Positions 4,827 to 11,398 are shown, counted from the stretch's first letter. The stretch is DNA of 12,310 nt from JACQRW01 sp964371935 (GCA_964371935.1 CAYJOT010000021.1:1-12310); one strand, 5' to 3'. Notes: generated by a model not told the origin, from the letters alone. Numbers and translations: made by a program.

Positions 4827-5819
4827 CTATATGCCGATTTTTTGGTACTCGCTCGTGAATTTATTCAGGAGCGTTTTAAACTGTTCTTGTATAGCCATAT
4901 ATTGTCTTAATGCAACGAGTGCGTTCAATGGGTCGTCTCCGGCAGTGCGCATTTTGCGCGCAATGCTTGCCTGGCCGATTATTATGTTGACATACTCAAG
5001 GTGCAATTCGGCAAACTGCGGAGGCGCGGGAAGTTTTTTAAGTTGCGAGATAATTTGGTTATATTCTGCAAGGTATGGGTCAAGCGCGTCTAATTTCCCA
5101 TAATTCTGCGTCTCCATTGCTTCAGCAAAAATCTGCACATAGGGTTTTGCGGTAAGCGATTTTGAATTGGTTTCTATGATGCGAATCATTGCGGTCTGAT
5201 ATGCTTGCGCCGCCGCCTTTGATCCATCGCGTCCGACAACAATATCTTTTTTGGTTAAAGTATATTGAATTTGGTCAGGTGTTGATCCCAATACCGTATC
5301 CACGAGATTCTGCGCCGTGGCATCCGAATCAAACGGCGCATCCGGGTTTGCTATGCGCCCGACTATCATTTCCCGCGCAATTTTTTCAGCAAGCTGTCTG
5401 GTCAGGTTTTGCGGCTGTCCCGGCTTCGTATCCTGTGCGGGCGTGGATGTGGCCACAAAATCATTTGGCTCTGCTGGACTTTTTGAGGTATTGGCTACGG
5501 ATGGATCGCGATTTAATTTAACTTCCTCGCCATCCAAAGTCCGGTCTCCGTCCGTATCCTGATTGTTCGGGTCAGTACGATATAAAACCTCGGCCCAGTC
5601 CCTTAATCCGTCATTATCGCTGTCCTGCTGGAGTTTTTTAAGCTGTTCGCTGCGCTGCGCAGGATCGGCAATCGTAAAAATTCCTTGTTCCGGCACGTTT
5701 TGCTTTTTGGTCTTTAAATATAGTATAAGTCCGCTCACCACTATCAAAACAGCTAATAACAATACGGCCTTCCGGTGAGAGCGAAAATAATTGTACATTT
5801 TAATCATGGCGCTTATCAT
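4827..5819 (-). CDS. Membrane-anchored protein with TSP3/EF-hand-like Ca-binding repeats (330 aa)
   Basis: A basic segment (FRSHRK) precedes one transmembrane helix at about residues 18-35 (AVLLLAVLIVVSGLILYL), which should leave the rest outside the membrane. Residues 66-77 (DSDNDGLRDWAE) and 88-99 (DTDGDRTLDGEE) are two Asp-rich calcium-binding loops of the thrombospondin type 3 / dockerin-like kind. A short Ser/Pro linker follows. The C-terminal ~200 residues are helical, with LPAPPQFAELHLEYVN and a later DPLNALVALRQY, a pattern recalled from other CPR proteins of unknown function. An alternative start is Met5. It is the first gene of an operon with the 999-aa secreted protein, and it is divergent from the 117-aa gene. 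A surface adhesion or assembly role is inferred only. Confidence 0.85.
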   Translation of the reverse strand: MISAMIKMYNYFRSHRKAVLLLAVLIVVSGLILYLKTKKQNVPEQGIFTIADPAQRSEQLKKLQQDSDNDGLRDWAEVLYRTDPNNQDTDGDRTLDGEEVKLNRDPSVANTSKSPAEPNDFVATSTPAQDTKPGQPQNLTRQLAEKIAREMIVGRIANPDAPFDSDATAQNLVDTVLGSTPDQIQYTLTKKDIVVGRDGSKAAAQAYQTAMIRIIETNSKSLTAKPYVQIFAEAMETQNYGKLDALDPYLAEYNQIISQLKKLPAPPQFAELHLEYVNIIIGQASIARKMRTAGDDPLNALVALRQYMAIQEQFKTLLNKFTSEYQKIGI

Positions 5820-5824
5820 CCTGA

Positions 5825-5839
5825 TCCGCCTCTGGCGGA
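5825..5839. repeat. TCCGCC-TCT-GGCGGA palindromic element
   Basis: A 6-bp perfect stem with a 3-base loop, flanked by GATCC and GGATC at 5823-5827 and 5843-5847. It lies just upstream of the start of the 330-aa gene, in its leader. A decayed relative appears inside small ORF D. Confidence 0.6.
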
Positions 5840-5873
5840 AAAGGATCTTATTTGATATTTTGCGGAATTAAAA

Positions 5874-5899
5874 GATTCTTCGCTACGCTCAGAATGACA
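5874..5899. repeat. Interspersed repeat GATTCTTCGCT.CGCTCAGAATGACA, copy 1
   Basis: An imperfect inverted repeat (ATTCT...AGAAT around CGCTACG). It matches the copy at 8040-8065 in all but one position. Its reverse complement encodes the 'VILSEAKNL' string known from many bacterial genomes. It lies in the 179-bp divergent region between the 330-aa and 117-aa genes. Confidence 0.8.
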
Positions 5900-5981
5900 G
5901 CACCACGAATTCAATTTTGCTTAAGCATAGCTTATTTTCTGGCACTATGCGATCCAAGAAGCTGTGGATAACTTATTTTTA

Positions 5982-5990
5982 TGGTATAGT
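5982..5990 (+). promoter_or_regulatory. Extended -10 promoter for the 117-aa gene, probably leaderless
   Basis: TGG followed by TATAGT (5985-5990) fits an extended -10 box. No good -35 is seen at the right distance (TGTGGA is the nearest). The expected start, about 7 nt downstream, would be near 5997, only two bases before the ATG at 5999, implying an mRNA with almost no leader. Confidence 0.5.
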
Positions 5991-5998
5991 GAAATTAT

Positions 5999-6352
5999 AT
6001 GAAAAATCATACCTTGGCAGTACCTCTTCTTATCGCGTTAATCATGGCATTTGGTGTTGTCCATACCGCGCGGGCGCGGGGGCTTCTTGATTATGGCGGG
6101 CACACGATTATGTTCATCCCGTGTACCGCAATGCCAACATGGTTTCTCGTGTATTACCTTCCTACCGGCCCTACGCCAGTGTTCGCGCTTATGTATTCAA
6201 CGGCCAAAGTACCGGTTGATGATGACGATAAAAATCACCTTATTCCCAGTTTTGGACTTTTGGGACTTGCGGCACCGGCCACCATACCGTGCTTAGTCTA
6301 TGCTGGGATTGCGGTCATACCTATAGGAGTTGGTTTTCCTGTTGTGATGTAA
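5999..6352 (+). CDS. Small secreted hydrophobic protein with two PC motifs (117 aa)
   Basis: Residues 1-27 form a signal peptide (AVPLLIALIMAFGVVHTARA). The mature part has GGHTIMFIPC at about 33-42 and ATIPCLVYAG at about 94-103, so C42 and C98 may form a disulfide. An acidic stretch VDDDDKN lies between them, and the C-terminus (IAVIPIGVGFPVVM) is hydrophobic. The GG....PC pattern recalls a small conserved Patescibacteria protein of unknown function that neighbours pilin or type IV secretion-like genes; this is memory, not a search. It is followed after 1 bp by the 237-aa gene, so the two are cotranscribed. Function unknown; envelope location is well supported. Confidence 0.75.
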   Translation: MKNHTLAVPLLIALIMAFGVVHTARARGLLDYGGHTIMFIPCTAMPTWFLVYYLPTGPTPVFALMYSTAKVPVDDDDKNHLIPSFGLLGLAAPATIPCLVYAGIAVIPIGVGFPVVM

Positions 6353-6353
6353 T

Positions 6354-7067
6354 ATGAATCCCAGCCCACTTGCCATTCTGGTCATTATTGCTATAAGCGC
6401 CGCGGTGTTTGGCGGGATTATATTTTTTGGGTTGCGCGGCGCCGCACCGGTAACGTTGCCGGCAGTTCCGGGTACGATTGTGCGCGTTCCCGACATTTTG
6501 AATTTGCCGGGTTTTGGAAATAATCAGAACCGGCAGGCGCCAAGTCAAAATACCGGCGGCGGCTCAACCGCGCCCATATTGCCGGGCGCAAGCGGCCGGG
6601 ATGTTGTGGTTGAGAAAAGCGAACTTCCGTTCCCGGTGATTCCCGCTGCTCCGGCGCCGTCCCGGTTGCCCGGGCAGAGCATTCAGATTCCGCCGTCATT
6701 CAAAACTTCTACGCCTCCGTTTGCAGTTTTTTCGTCTCCGCAACCAAATCCAATTCCAGCGCCAACGCCCGTTCCTGCTCCAATCACGTCCGCTCCCCGG
6801 CAAACCGCAGCCACGCCTTTTTCAGTATTTAAGGCATCTCCGCAGCTGCGAGTGTTCCGCGAGCAGATGATACAAGAGGGCGTTATCGGAAACAAGGAGT
6901 TTACACAAATTAACAATAACAAAGACGCGGAAGCATTCATGCTCAAGCTCGTCGAGTGGCAGGCGCGAAAAGCATCCTCAACGCCGGAGCAGATTCAGGA
7001 CGCGCTTGATCGGATCAAAAAAGCGTATAGTCAACTGCGGTCAACATCTGCACCTTCCGGGCGGTAG
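6354..7067 (+). CDS. Membrane-anchored protein with Pro-rich linker and helical C-terminal domain (237 aa)
   Basis: One N-terminal transmembrane helix (residues 6-27, LAILVIIAISAAVFGGIIFF) is followed by a long Pro/Ala/Ser-rich, probably disordered region (30-165). This contains two similar strings, PPFAVF (121-126) and TPFSVF (154-159). A compact helical domain of ~70 residues closes the protein (QLRVFREQMIQEGVIGNKEF onwards). The architecture suggests a membrane-tethered arm spanning the cell wall, by analogy with TonB-like or pilus-linked proteins, but no family motif is recognised. It starts 1 bp after the 117-aa gene, so translational coupling is likely. The gene is G+C-rich in the linker because of Pro/Ala codons. 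Confidence 0.78.
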   Translation: MNPSPLAILVIIAISAAVFGGIIFFGLRGAAPVTLPAVPGTIVRVPDILNLPGFGNNQNRQAPSQNTGGGSTAPILPGASGRDVVVEKSELPFPVIPAAPAPSRLPGQSIQIPPSFKTSTPPFAVFSSPQPNPIPAPTPVPAPITSAPRQTAATPFSVFKASPQLRVFREQMIQEGVIGNKEFTQINNNKDAEAFMLKLVEWQARKASSTPEQIQDALDRIKKAYSQLRSTSAPSGR

Positions 7068-7096
7068 TATGTTTTACTTGTATCGGGTATGGGGAG

Positions 7097-7140
7097 TTTC
7101 TATCACTATCTTGTCCGATCGACCAACATAGTGATAGAAA
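7097..7140. terminator. 13-bp perfect inverted repeat between converging genes
   Basis: Arms TTTCTATCACTAT (7097-7109) and ATAGTGATAGAAA (7128-7140), with an 18-nt loop. It lies between the stops of the 237-aa gene (+) and rsmA (-), where a bidirectional terminator is expected. It lacks a clear T-run beyond the stem, so it could also be a protein-binding dyad or an mRNA 3' protector. Confidence 0.5.
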
Positions 7141-7144
7141 ACAT

Positions 7145-7975
7145 TCAGAGTATTTTTATGAGATGCGCCCATTCTTCCAATGAAAGTTCTTGAGGTCGGC
7201 TGATTGGTAAATGTCCGATAGAGTTGAGAGCTTGAACAAGCTCTTTTTTTGATGCAAAAGATTGGAGGTTATTAGTTAGCACCTTGCGGCGGGAGGAAAA
7301 CCCGGCTTTGACAATGGCAAAAAAATCTTTTGGGGCGATGTGGTGTTGCGCGAAAAAGTCTTCCGATATGTTGGAGATTTTAAGGATTGCTGAGTCAACT
7401 TTTGGGCGCGGGTTAAAACACAATGCCGGCACTTCAGCAATAATTTCCGGCGTGCCGTATGCCTGCACCGAGAGCGCCAAGATATTCATATCCGGGGGCT
7501 GCGCAACTGCGCGCTCCGCCACTTCCCGCTGGATTGTGAACACGATGATTTCCGGCTTCTTTTCCAGTTCGAGCAAAATGCGGATAAGACGCGAAGTAAG
7601 ATAATACGGGATGTTGGCGATAACTTTGTAGTTTTCCAGACTAAGTCTGGAATGGACTCCATAGATTCCAGACTTAGTCTGGAACGGGGGCTTAGGTAAA
7701 AGGTTTAAGATATCCTCGGTAAGAATCTCTACATTTGTGATTTTTTCTTGTACCAGCGCTGCCTGTAGCGCAATGCTTAACTCGCGGTCTTTTTCAACGG
7801 CGATAACCCCCTTGGCGCTGTTTGCGAGAAAGCGCGTGAGCACGCCGGTTCCGGGGCCGATTTCCAATACTGTGTCATTGCGCGTAATCTCTGCGGCATG
7901 CGCCAGCGCCGGAAGCACCCACTCACAAGTGAGGAAGTTTTGGCCGAGCAGTTTGTTGGGCCGAGGGGTTGGCAT
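7145..7975 (-). CDS. rsmA: 16S rRNA (adenine1518-N6/adenine1519-N6)-dimethyltransferase, KsgA/RsmA
   Basis: RsmA dimethylates two adjacent adenines in the 3' hairpin of 16S rRNA late in small-subunit assembly, using S-adenosylmethionine. The protein starts with LLGQNFL (the family's GQNFL box) and has the SAM motif VLEIGPGTGVLTRFL (36-50), acidic E61 in VEKD, D88 in TEDIL, the catalytic NIPYY (121-125) and FNPRPKVDSAIL near residue 200. Its length of 276 aa is normal (E. coli 273). Residues 98-114 (FQTKSGIYGVHSRLSLE), just before YKVIANIPYY, are encoded by a double palindrome and look like an in-frame insertion. It lies downstream of uvrD/pcrA on the same strand, separated by a repeat cluster, and converges with the 237-aa gene. 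Confidence 0.97.
   Translation of the reverse strand: MPTPRPNKLLGQNFLTCEWVLPALAHAAEITRNDTVLEIGPGTGVLTRFLANSAKGVIAVEKDRELSIALQAALVQEKITNVEILTEDILNLLPKPPFQTKSGIYGVHSRLSLENYKVIANIPYYLTSRLIRILLELEKKPEIIVFTIQREVAERAVAQPPDMNILALSVQAYGTPEIIAEVPALCFNPRPKVDSAILKISNISEDFFAQHHIAPKDFFAIVKAGFSSRRKVLTNNLQSFASKKELVQALNSIGHLPISRPQELSLEEWAHLIKIL
7634..7684. repeat. Double palindrome inserted in rsmA (51 bp)
   Basis: TTCCAGACTAAGTCTGGAA (7634-7652) and TTCCAGACTTAGTCTGGAA (7666-7684) are each perfect 9-bp-arm palindromes around one central base, and they differ only at that centre. A 13-bp linker (TGGACTCCATAGA) joins them. The total is 51 bp, or 17 codons, keeping the rsmA frame. Confidence 0.85.
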
Positions 7976-7982
7976 GGTGTGT

Positions 7983-8065
7983 CGTCATCCTGAATCCCGA
8001 CACGTCGGGGATGAAGGATCTCTTTGGTGGTAAGGGGGAGATTCTTCGCTTCGCTCAGAATGACA
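7983..8065. repeat. Composite interspersed repeat between uvrD and rsmA
   Basis: Part 1 (about 7985-8020) holds TCATCCTGAATCCC-GACACGTC-GGGGATGAAGGA, an imperfect inverted repeat with a CCCGACACGTCGGG-like centre. Part 2, GATTCTTCGCTTCGCTCAGAATGACA (8040-8065), is the second copy of the element at 5874-5899. They fill most of the 100-bp gap between the two genes. Similar elements are widespread in bacterial genomes (known from memory of the VILSEAKNL string). Confidence 0.8.
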
Positions 8066-8075
8066 TGTGGGGGTA

Positions 8076-10067
8076 TCATTCAATAAAAATATCGTCATCG
8101 TGTTCGTTGCGGATTTCAATCAGATGTTCCGGGATTTCGCGCAGGAATCGCGATGGGATATTGGTCTGTATTGACCCGAAGTGCATGCGCCGAAGCGCGC
8201 ATGAGAGAAAAACCTTTTCTTTGGCGCGGGTCAAGCCGACGTAGCAAAGGCGCCGCTCCTCTTCGAGTTCGCTCGGGCTGAATAATGCCCGGCCATGGGG
8301 AAATATGCCCTCCTCAAGTCCCACCAGGAATACAATGCTAAATTCAAGGCCTTTGGCAGCATGCAGGGTCATGAGGTTGATCGCATCCTGCGGTACTGCG
8401 GCCTCGTCCGCCTGACCGGTAGGCAGGTCCTGTTCCGACATGAGCGCGGCATCCTCCAGTAATTTTTCAAGTCCGGCCGGCGGGTCAAGATCGTCATATC
8501 TTTTTGCGACGCTGACTAATTCCTCGATGTTTTGCCAGCGTTCCTCGGCCTGGGGTTGTGTTTCTTCAAGATAGGTGCGGTAGTTGATGGTAGTAAGAAG
8601 ATACTTAATAAAGTCCGACCCTGATCTCCTGTGTAGAGTATCACGAAGTTCGGCGAGTAGAGTATCAAAGGTGTCAAGTGCAGTTTTTTTGCTTTTTTGG
8701 ATGCGCGGGGTATGCATTTCTCCGGTATCCGGATTCGCGTTTTTCGCGATTTCCAGATTGCGGTAAAACTCAAGAGATTTTTTACCGATCCCACGGGGCG
8801 GTACGTTGATGATGCGCCTAAGGGACATCACATCCTTCTTATTCAACAGCAGCCGGATGTACGCCAGGATGTCCTTTATCTCTTTGCGCTGATAAAACCG
8901 GACTCCGCCGACCATCTTATACGGGATATTGTTTTCAAGCAGCATTTCCTCAAAGACGCGGGATTGCGCGTTTGTCCGATAAAGTACCACCATGTCCTTG
9001 AGCGCGTATCCGTGCGCCTGCTGCTCCCGCATGGTTTCCAGCAGGTATGCGGCCTCGGTTCGTTCGTTTTCCGTCACAGAAAGCATGATTTGACTGCCTC
9101 CCTGCTGCTGGGTCCACAGCTGCTTTTCACGCTGGTTTTTATTGCGGCTGATCACGGCGCTTGCGGCATTGAGAATAACCTGCGTGGATCGGTAGTTTTG
9201 GTCAAGGATAATTACTTTCGCGTCCGGCCAGTCCTGTTCAAAGTTGAGGATATTGCGGAAATCGGCGCCGCGAAAGGCGTAGATTGCCTGGGCGTCGTCC
9301 CCTACAACCGCAATATTGCGGTTTTTTTCGGCAAGCGCTTTGATGAGCAGATACTGTACATGATTCGTATCCTGCCACTCATCCACATGGATGTATTGGA
9401 AACGATCCTGATATGTGGTAAGCACCTCCGGATGGTTTTCAAACAGGAGCACCGCATTGCCGAGCAAATCGTCAAAATCCATGGCATTGGACTGGCGGAG
9501 TCGGTGCTGGTATTCGGCATATATTTTCTGGAGTGTTTGCGGAAAAAGGTTGGACAGGTCATTGGTCTCGGCATAATGCACGGGCGTGATAAGTTCGTTT
9601 TTGAGCCGCGAGATATTGGCACTGATTGCCGCATAAGAAAATTGCTTTGGGTTGATCTCGAAGTCAGCCATGATCTCTTTGATCAGCCCGGATGTATCGC
9701 TGTCGTCAAAGATGGTAAAGCGCGGAAGATAGCCGAGCTTCTGGGCGTGAACCTGAAGGATGCGCACGCAAAGGCTGTGAAAGGTTCCAGTAAACGGAAG
9801 CCGGAAACTGGAAGCCGGAAACCGGACATCAGGAACAAAATCGCGCAGGAGTGTCATAACTCGTTCCCGCATCTCGCCCGCGGCTTTATTAGTAAAGGTA
9901 ACGGCAAGAATTTGCTCGGCCGGGACGCCGGTTGCGATGAGGTGTGCAATGCGGTGCGTGATTGTTTTGGTCTTGCCCGAGCCGGGTCCGGCCAGGATTA
10001 ACACGGGCCCGTTCACAGCCAGCACCGCTTCTTGTTGTTTTTCATTGAGTCCCTTGAGAAGGTCCAT
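8076..10067 (-). CDS. pcrA: UvrD/PcrA-type superfamily 1A DNA helicase (663 aa)
   Basis: A 3'-to-5' DNA helicase/translocase used in repair and replication-fork maintenance. The motifs appear in order: Walker A GPGSGKT (27-33), TFTNKAA (57-63), GTFHSLC (94-100), Walker B DEWQDTN (229-235; the usual Tyr is Trp), GDDAQAIYAFRG (256-267), LDQNYRST (288-295), YRTNAQSR (363-370), LMTLHAAKGLEF (565-576) and EEERRLCYVGLTRAKE (602-617). The 2B subdomain is present. The protein is short (PcrA and UvrD are about 720 aa) because the C-terminal tail past RFLREIP is only ~20 residues. Two small stretches look inserted: RFPASSFRL (82-90) and LPTGQAD (548-554), each over a DNA repeat. It is upstream of rsmA on the same strand and divergent from the M23 gene. 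Confidence 0.96.
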   Translation of the reverse strand: MDLLKGLNEKQQEAVLAVNGPVLILAGPGSGKTKTITHRIAHLIATGVPAEQILAVTFTNKAAGEMRERVMTLLRDFVPDVRFPASSFRLPFTGTFHSLCVRILQVHAQKLGYLPRFTIFDDSDTSGLIKEIMADFEINPKQFSYAAISANISRLKNELITPVHYAETNDLSNLFPQTLQKIYAEYQHRLRQSNAMDFDDLLGNAVLLFENHPEVLTTYQDRFQYIHVDEWQDTNHVQYLLIKALAEKNRNIAVVGDDAQAIYAFRGADFRNILNFEQDWPDAKVIILDQNYRSTQVILNAASAVISRNKNQREKQLWTQQQGGSQIMLSVTENERTEAAYLLETMREQQAHGYALKDMVVLYRTNAQSRVFEEMLLENNIPYKMVGGVRFYQRKEIKDILAYIRLLLNKKDVMSLRRIINVPPRGIGKKSLEFYRNLEIAKNANPDTGEMHTPRIQKSKKTALDTFDTLLAELRDTLHRRSGSDFIKYLLTTINYRTYLEETQPQAEERWQNIEELVSVAKRYDDLDPPAGLEKLLEDAALMSEQDLPTGQADEAAVPQDAINLMTLHAAKGLEFSIVFLVGLEEGIFPHGRALFSPSELEEERRLCYVGLTRAKEKVFLSCALRRMHFGSIQTNIPSRFLREIPEHLIEIRNEHDDDIFIE
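8411..8427. repeat. Palindromic repeat remnant in uvrD/pcrA
   Basis: CCTGACCGGTAGGCAGG is a close relative of the CCTGCCTACCGGCAGGCAGG element at 1684-1703. On the coding strand it gives LPTGQAD, between the acidic MSEQD segment and the motif V region. It keeps the frame. Confidence 0.65.
9796..9822. repeat. 14-bp-period direct repeat in uvrD/pcrA
   Basis: GGAAGCCGGAAAC occurs at 9796-9808 and again at 9810-9822. On the coding strand it gives RFPASSFRL, just before the conserved TGTFHSLC motif, where relatives usually have a short loop. Confidence 0.65.
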
Positions 10068-10148
10068 GATGTTTCAGATTAACAGAAACAGTGGTTCATA
10101 GGCAAAAATCATGAGTTTTTTTCTGTGAATAATGTGTGCATAACATCA

Positions 10149-10177
10149 TTGACCATCTGTCTGGTATAGGGTATTAT
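10149..10177 (+). promoter_or_regulatory. Sigma70-like promoter of the M23 peptidase gene
   Basis: TTGACC (10149-10154), 17-bp spacer, TATTAT (10172-10177). The predicted start near 10184 gives a ~24-nt leader before the ATG at 10208. It overlaps a longer upstream extension of the reading frame (ATG at 10136), arguing that the longer start is not used. Confidence 0.65.
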
Positions 10178-10207
10178 GGAAGTAAGCGATACGCGCTTTT
10201 TGTTTTT

Positions 10208-11350
10208 ATGGGGAAAAACGGCTTATCTAAAAGAAATACCATAGAGTCGGCATTTCGTATCAAGCAACAGCTTGTGGTCACTTTATATATTCTCCTCGTT
10301 GGTGCACTTTTAATGCCAGCCCATGCCCGGGCCGGTTTTTTTTCAAATTTGGCAAAATTTTTCTTGCCGGACAGCGCAACCGCGGTCTCGGACTCGAGTC
10401 GGAGCGCGGCAACCATCTCGCTCCCGTTATTGGGAAGCCGCCAGATTGGCCAGCAGCCGCTCGATGAGACAGCCGGCGATGGCAAGAAAACCGATCCGGA
10501 TCAGTCCCCCATTTCCGTAGTCCAGGACAGCGCCTTAGTTGGCTCGCTTAATCCGCTTGGCATCATGTCCGAAAACGGCCAGGACAAAATCGTTGCATAC
10601 ATGGTGCAGCCCGGAGACACTGGTCGAGGCATCGCCAATAAATTTGGTATCTCGTTTAATACCTTACTCTGGGCAAATGACCTGAAGAATGCTGCGGAGA
10701 TCAGAGCGGGTGACAGCTTAATTATCTTGCCGGTTTCCGGCATTCAGTATGAGGTAAGAAGGGGCGATACTATTGATTCGATTATAAAAAAGTTCAAACC
10801 AAAGGATTTAACTGACGAGGCCGATATTTTAAGTTTTAAGGCCGATATTTTCAGTTTTAATAACCTTGCGGTCAATGAAGACCTTGAAGCGGGAAGCACG
10901 ATTCTGATTCCCGATGGCGAGCTTACTCTATCAGCGCCTTCAAAACCATCGCACCTATCCGGTTCTCCCGGGGGCAGTTCTCGCTTTGCAAATCTTCCCG
11001 AGTATCGCGGATACTATCTACGCCCGGTTATCGGCGGCAGGCGTTCGCGCGGGATTCACGGCTACAACGGTGTTGATCTTGCAAACTCCTGCGGCCTGCC
11101 CGTGCTCGCGTCCGCTGACGGAGTAGTCCTCATTGCTCGCGCTTCCGGCTGGAACGGCGGATACGGAAAATACGTCGTCATCAACCACGGAAATGGAACC
11201 CAGACCCTGTACGCGCACATGAGTGCCGTACTCGCTGTAGCCAGACAGCGCGTAGACCAGGGCAGCCAGATCGGCGCTATCGGCTCCACCGGCAACTCAA
11301 CCGGCTGCCACGTGCATTTTGAAATCCGAGGGGCGAGAAATTTGTTTTAG
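10208..11350 (+). CDS. LysM-LysM-M23 peptidoglycan endopeptidase (380 aa)
   Basis: Numbered from the chosen start at 10208: a basic N-region and hydrophobic segment at about 21-37 (QLVVTLYILLVGALLMPAHA) form a signal peptide or anchor ending AHARA. Two LysM peptidoglycan-binding modules follow, at about 130-176 (YMVQPGDTGRGIANKFGIS) and 181-236 (YEVRRGDTIDSIIKKF). The M23/LytM zinc peptidase domain has HGYNGVD (H284, D290), YAHMS (H337) and HVHFEIR (H368, H370), so the metal and catalytic residues are all present. It should cut peptidoglycan cross-bridges in the envelope. An upstream ATG at 10136 would add 24 residues but lies before the promoter. LysM2 contains a 21-bp tandem duplication. 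It is divergent from uvrD/pcrA and converges on the P-loop gene. Confidence 0.93.
   Translation: MGKNGLSKRNTIESAFRIKQQLVVTLYILLVGALLMPAHARAGFFSNLAKFFLPDSATAVSDSSRSAATISLPLLGSRQIGQQPLDETAGDGKKTDPDQSPISVVQDSALVGSLNPLGIMSENGQDKIVAYMVQPGDTGRGIANKFGISFNTLLWANDLKNAAEIRAGDSLIILPVSGIQYEVRRGDTIDSIIKKFKPKDLTDEADILSFKADIFSFNNLAVNEDLEAGSTILIPDGELTLSAPSKPSHLSGSPGGSSRFANLPEYRGYYLRPVIGGRRSRGIHGYNGVDLANSCGLPVLASADGVVLIARASGWNGGYGKYVVINHGNGTQTLYAHMSAVLAVARQRVDQGSQIGAIGSTGNSTGCHVHFEIRGARNLF
10820..10861 (+). repeat. 21-bp tandem duplication in the second LysM module
   Basis: Positions 10820-10840 and 10841-10861 match at 19 of 21 bases, encoding ADILSFK then ADIFSFN. The unit is seven codons, so the frame is kept. 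It lengthens the helix before the conserved NNL of LysM. Confidence 0.8.
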
Positions 11351-11372
11351 TGGTTGTTTTAAAAAAATATGG

Positions 11373-11398
11373 AAAAGCACTCTCTATTGAGTGCTTTT
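11373..11398. terminator. Bidirectional intrinsic terminator
   Basis: A 10-bp perfect stem, AAAAGCACTC (11373-11382) and GAGTGCTTTT (11389-11398), with a 6-nt loop. A-tracts on one arm and T-tracts on the other allow use on both strands. It serves the M23 gene (+) and the P-loop gene (-), whose last codons and stop are within the hairpin. Confidence 0.85.

Noticed and set aside
4336..5103. 255-codon plus-strand frame spanning the junction of the 999-aa and 330-aa genes
   Set aside because: It overlaps two well-supported minus-strand genes, including a signal peptide, and has no start context or motif.
6173..6190. LPTGPTP string in the 117-aa protein as another palindrome insertion
   Set aside because: The DNA (CCTACCGGCCCTACG) lacks the complementary second arm, so there is no evidence for an inserted palindrome.
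8697..10001. 434-codon open frame on the plus strand across uvrD/pcrA
   Set aside because: It is antisense to a gene with every SF1A helicase motif, and its translation shows no family motif or signal. It is a shadow frame of G+C-rich coding DNA.
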